47,719 nucleotides of DNA from an archaeon (GTDB taxonomy: Archaea > B1Sed10-29 > WALL01 > WAMD01). The stretch covers positions 1-47,719 of the forward strand of contig JAJRYR010000063.1 of the NCBI GenBank assembly GCA_024275655.1, given 5' to 3'. The translations under genes and the position numbers were made by a program. The first letter of the stretch is position 1; each line of letters opens with the position of its first letter. The notes under the pieces are model-generated. The model saw nothing but the letters and a program-made list of their open reading frames with translations, made no database searches and had not been told where the DNA came from. This document shows positions 44,576-47,719 of this stretch, in pieces.

Positions 44576-45670
44576 ATGGACATAGAAGCAAAGATACGTG
44601 AGCTGGAGGAGGAGCTCAGGAGGACCCCTTACAATAAAGCTACTCAGCACCATATCGGACTTTTGAAAGCCAAAATTGCAAAACTGAAAGAACAGTTGGA
44701 GAAGCGAGAAGCCAAAAAAGGGACTAGTGGGAAAGCATTTGCGGTGAAAAAGCACGGGGATGCTACGGTTGTGATGTTGGGCCCACCTTCCGTTGGAAAA
44801 AGCACTCTTTTGAATGCATTAACTAATGCTGAGTCAGAAGTGGGGGAGTATGCCTTTACTACCCTCCAGGTAATCCCAGGAATGCTGGAGTACAAGGGTG
44901 CAAGGATTCAACTGGTGGATATTCCTGGTATAATAGGTGGTGCTCACGCGGGGAGAGGTAGAGGGCGAGAGGTCTTGAGCGTTGCCAGGATAGCGGACTT
45001 GCTTTTATTGATGGGGGAAACCCCTGAGCAGATAGAAGAGATAGAAAAGGAACTGTACAACGCAGGGATAAGGATAAACACAAACCCCCCAGATGTTGTT
45101 ATTAAAAAGAAGGATAGAGGAGGGATAGATGTAGTATTCGCCGTGAAACAAAGCGAACTTGATGAAAGGTTAGTAAAGGACATGCTCAGAGAATACGGAT
45201 ACCACAATGCAGAGATTTTGATAAGAGAGTACATAAGCATTGATCAGTTAATAGATGTGTTGAGATCCAACAGCAGGCGGTATATAAGGGCGATAAGAGT
45301 TATAACGAAATCTGATAAGCTAAACGAGAGTGACAGAAAGAGGATAAGAGAGAAAATGCCAGATGTCATCTTTATCTCTGCAGAAAAGGGCGAGGGGCTT
45401 GAGGAGCTAAAAGAGAAAATTTACCAAGAACTTGGATTGATCAGGGTGTATACCAAGAAAGTAGGTGAGGAGCCAAAGTACGATGAGCCATTAATACTCA
45501 AAAAAGGAGCAAAGGTGATGGATGCTTGCAAAAAAATACACAAGGATTTCGTGAAGAACTTCCAGTTTGCCAGGATTTGGGGGAAGAGCGTGAAATTCCC
45601 GGGCCAGAGAGTAGGATTAGAGCATGAATTAAAAGATGGGGATGTGTTAGAATTGCACATTAGGAGATGA
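44576..45670 (+). CDS. DRG-family GTPase (Obg superfamily)
   Basis: LGPPSVGKSTLLNALTNA, VDIPGIIGGAHAGRGRGREVLSVAR, C-terminal TGS domain. Confidence 0.96.
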   Translation: MDIEAKIRELEEELRRTPYNKATQHHIGLLKAKIAKLKEQLEKREAKKGTSGKAFAVKKHGDATVVMLGPPSVGKSTLLNALTNAESEVGEYAFTTLQVIPGMLEYKGARIQLVDIPGIIGGAHAGRGRGREVLSVARIADLLLLMGETPEQIEEIEKELYNAGIRINTNPPDVVIKKKDRGGIDVVFAVKQSELDERLVKDMLREYGYHNAEILIREYISIDQLIDVLRSNSRRYIRAIRVITKSDKLNESDRKRIREKMPDVIFISAEKGEGLEELKEKIYQELGLIRVYTKKVGEEPKYDEPLILKKGAKVMDACKKIHKDFVKNFQFARIWGKSVKFPGQRVGLEHELKDGDVLELHIRR

Positions 45671-46350
45671 TGGAGGAAGTTAGTATGGATGATGAGTTGC
45701 TCTCGCTGATGGAAGAAACTCCTGAAAATGTGGAGGATCTTTACTCTGTCCAGGAAGCAGTAAACCAATTGAAGCAGGTATACGAGGAGATATCTACTGC
45801 GGTGGAAAAAGAAAAAGAAGAAAAGTTAAGAAAGATGGAGAAAATGGTTGTGGCTCCGATCATTGCCTTATTTAATGCTGGGTATTCTGAGATAACAGTT
45901 AGGAAATTGTTGAGAGGAATAGGATTCAAGAGGAATGAGATTGACAGATTCATTCACGCGTCCTGGAGGGAAATGGAAAACAGAAGAAGACTGGGAAAGA
46001 TAGTGAAACTGGTTGAGGTGTTGGTGATAGCTGGGGTGGTTGCAGGTCTAATATTCTTCGGTTTAAATCTATTCCAGGAAACAAAAGCAATATCCTGTCA
46101 AAGTTTTGGGTGTAGCCAAGAAATGCTGACCTGCCAGGAGGGAAAGTACTATTTCCAAACAGCAGACACTGTCCAAGAGATAACTATAAAGAAAGAGCAG
46201 AACTACTGCTTGATCAGGGTTGAGATCACCAAATCAAGGAATGAAGAACTAATTGGTAGATTTGTAAACTGCAAACTCCCGATAATAGATGGAACAGTGG
46301 ATCTATCTAAAACAGAAGGATGTTCTGGGAGCTTACCTGGCCCCATCTGA
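45667..46350 (+). CDS. membrane protein, unknown
   Basis: Helical N-terminus, one TM, extracytoplasmic Cys-containing domain. Confidence 0.65.
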   Translation: MMEEVSMDDELLSLMEETPENVEDLYSVQEAVNQLKQVYEEISTAVEKEKEEKLRKMEKMVVAPIIALFNAGYSEITVRKLLRGIGFKRNEIDRFIHASWREMENRRRLGKIVKLVEVLVIAGVVAGLIFFGLNLFQETKAISCQSFGCSQEMLTCQEGKYYFQTADTVQEITIKKEQNYCLIRVEITKSRNEELIGRFVNCKLPIIDGTVDLSKTEGCSGSLPGPI

Positions 46351-47076
46351 TTTCTGTTTTTTCCTAGTTTTCAATACGTAAACTAGGACACCCACAATCG
46401 CCAGAATGATGAGGTAAGGGAACCAGGCAGATTCTCCATACTTCAGATCTAGTTGTTTCTGCAAATGGTGTCGCTCCCCGTCATATACATACTCTATTTC
46501 AAGGATTGCCTTTGCATTTTTTGCGTTTTCGCCCACTTCGACTATAATCCTTTCCTCGATTTCCTCCCCAGGATTTAATATGTCTGCCAGTTTACGCTCT
46601 GGCTCGTAAACATACCCTTTTCCAGGTAGAATATCTAGTCTGCGGGTAACGTTCAACGCACTGAATAACCCAGGACATTTAATTTTGTAGTACAAATACA
46701 ACGTGCTGTTTCTCTTAACTTCTCCATCAACTCTAAACTCCTCTACAACCAACACTGGTTCCTCCACAGAGACGATTAGCTTGCCACCTGGGTACTCCAA
46801 TGTATAGTTGCCTGGCTTGTCCGGGGCAGTAAACTCTAAGACCTTTGTAAAATTCTCCCCTTCACCTGCCTCTACCTGGAACCTCTTGATCTGATTCACA
46901 AACTTCAATTGAGCCTCATAGTTTACAGGACCAGCATCTCTGTAAACCACTTGGAAAGTCTCTTCAGGGAATATGTGTTTCTGATTTATCTCTATGGAAA
47001 CGCAAGCTCCAAGGCTGACTACCAAAATGAACATCAGAGATGCAAAAACAAACCTACTGCCCAAAGAATTCTTCAT
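46333..47076 (-). CDS. secreted protein with C-terminal TM anchor
   Basis: N-terminal signal peptide, beta-rich ectodomain, TM + KTRKKQK. Confidence 0.7.
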   Translation of the reverse strand: MKNSLGSRFVFASLMFILVVSLGACVSIEINQKHIFPEETFQVVYRDAGPVNYEAQLKFVNQIKRFQVEAGEGENFTKVLEFTAPDKPGNYTLEYPGGKLIVSVEEPVLVVEEFRVDGEVKRNSTLYLYYKIKCPGLFSALNVTRRLDILPGKGYVYEPERKLADILNPGEEIEERIIVEVGENAKNAKAILEIEYVYDGERHHLQKQLDLKYGESAWFPYLIILAIVGVLVYVLKTRKKQKSDGAR

Positions 47077-47719
47077 ATCCTGTGTCCCCCTCTAGGTTCA
47101 TGTAGTCCTCATACTCATCAGGATAGTACTCCTGAGATTCTTCTTTCGGCTTCTTCGGTCTCGTGAATATGTATATCAAAACCATCAAAGCCAGCAACCC
47201 GCCAACTAGATACACCCAATTCTTCTGCACAAACTCTATGTAACCCGGTATCTCTGGCTCTGGTTGCTCCTCTGGACAGGAAAGCTCACTCAACTCTGTT
47301 ATCAACGGGCCCGCCTTCTCTGCCCAGCCTATCGCATCTTGGAATGCCTGCCTAGCTCCTTGGTAATCAGATTGATTCAAGAGTATGCTCCCTTCGTTAT
47401 ACATTGCTATGGACTTGTTGTAGTATTCCCCCGCCTCCTCATACTTCTTTCTTTTAGAACTTGGGAGTTCGTCTATACAATAGCCTATGCTGGACTGCAA
47501 CTCCTCAAAACCTGTTTTTACCAGGGACACCTTTGTGTATGCCTCTATCTTTAAACTCCTAACATCAACGTATGCTACTCTATCTAGAGCATTTTGATAC
47601 TTCTCTCTGGCTTTGGATTCTATGTTCGTGTTGGACATAACAGTATTCAACCAGTTAAGCCAAGTGCTCGCCTGATTATCATACTGTCCTAGGGTCGATG
47701 GCACACCGTTTATTGCAGA
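47054..47719 (-). CDS. C-terminal part of membrane-anchored helical (TPR-like) protein, runs off window
   Basis: Frame remains open upstream of the track start (…SAINGVPSTLG) to the window edge; C-terminal TM. Confidence 0.7.
   Translation of the reverse strand, partial: SAINGVPSTLGQYDNQASTWLNWLNTVMSNTNIESKAREKYQNALDRVAYVDVRSLKIEAYTKVSLVKTGFEELQSSIGYCIDELPSSKRKKYEEAGEYYNKSIAMYNEGSILLNQSDYQGARQAFQDAIGWAEKAGPLITELSELSCPEEQPEPEIPGYIEFVQKNWVYLVGGLLALMVLIYIFTRPKKPKEESQEYYPDEYEDYMNLEGDTGYEEFFGQ

Overview
Archaeal chromosomal segment, gene-dense on both strands. Supportable content: thermosome, Gar1-TFB, tmk, IleRS, ProRS, Nth, Sua5/TsaC, a DRG-type GTPase, a thiolase/HMG-CoA synthase/DUF35 mevalonate-entry operon, a compact [NiFe]-hydrogenase large/small subunit + HypA operon with a divergent maturation protease, two CBS-domain operons (CBS + two CPA2 antiporters; histidine kinase + CBS + nucleotidyltransferase), tRNA-Thr(CGU), tRNA-Leu(CAA), and on the minus strand a 16S - tRNA-Ala - 23S operon followed by an RNase P RNA gene. 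The most interesting signals are in the rRNA region. (1) The 16S central pseudoknot carries a reciprocal CC->GG / GG->CC swap at E. coli positions 18-19/916-917. (2) h34 has A1064-U1192 in place of G-C. (3) The spacer tRNA-Ala appears to be interrupted by a 33-nt intron in the T-loop (59/60) with a bulge-helix-bulge (BHB)-like fold. (4) BHB processing stems surround both 16S and 23S. Outside the rRNA: a TFB with a ~146-aa histone-H1-like lysine tail, a minimal hydrogenase co-oriented with MTA/purine salvage genes, and several orphan membrane/surface gene sets. No CRISPR array, transposon or phage module was seen. All family assignments are from motif recognition by eye; no database search was run.
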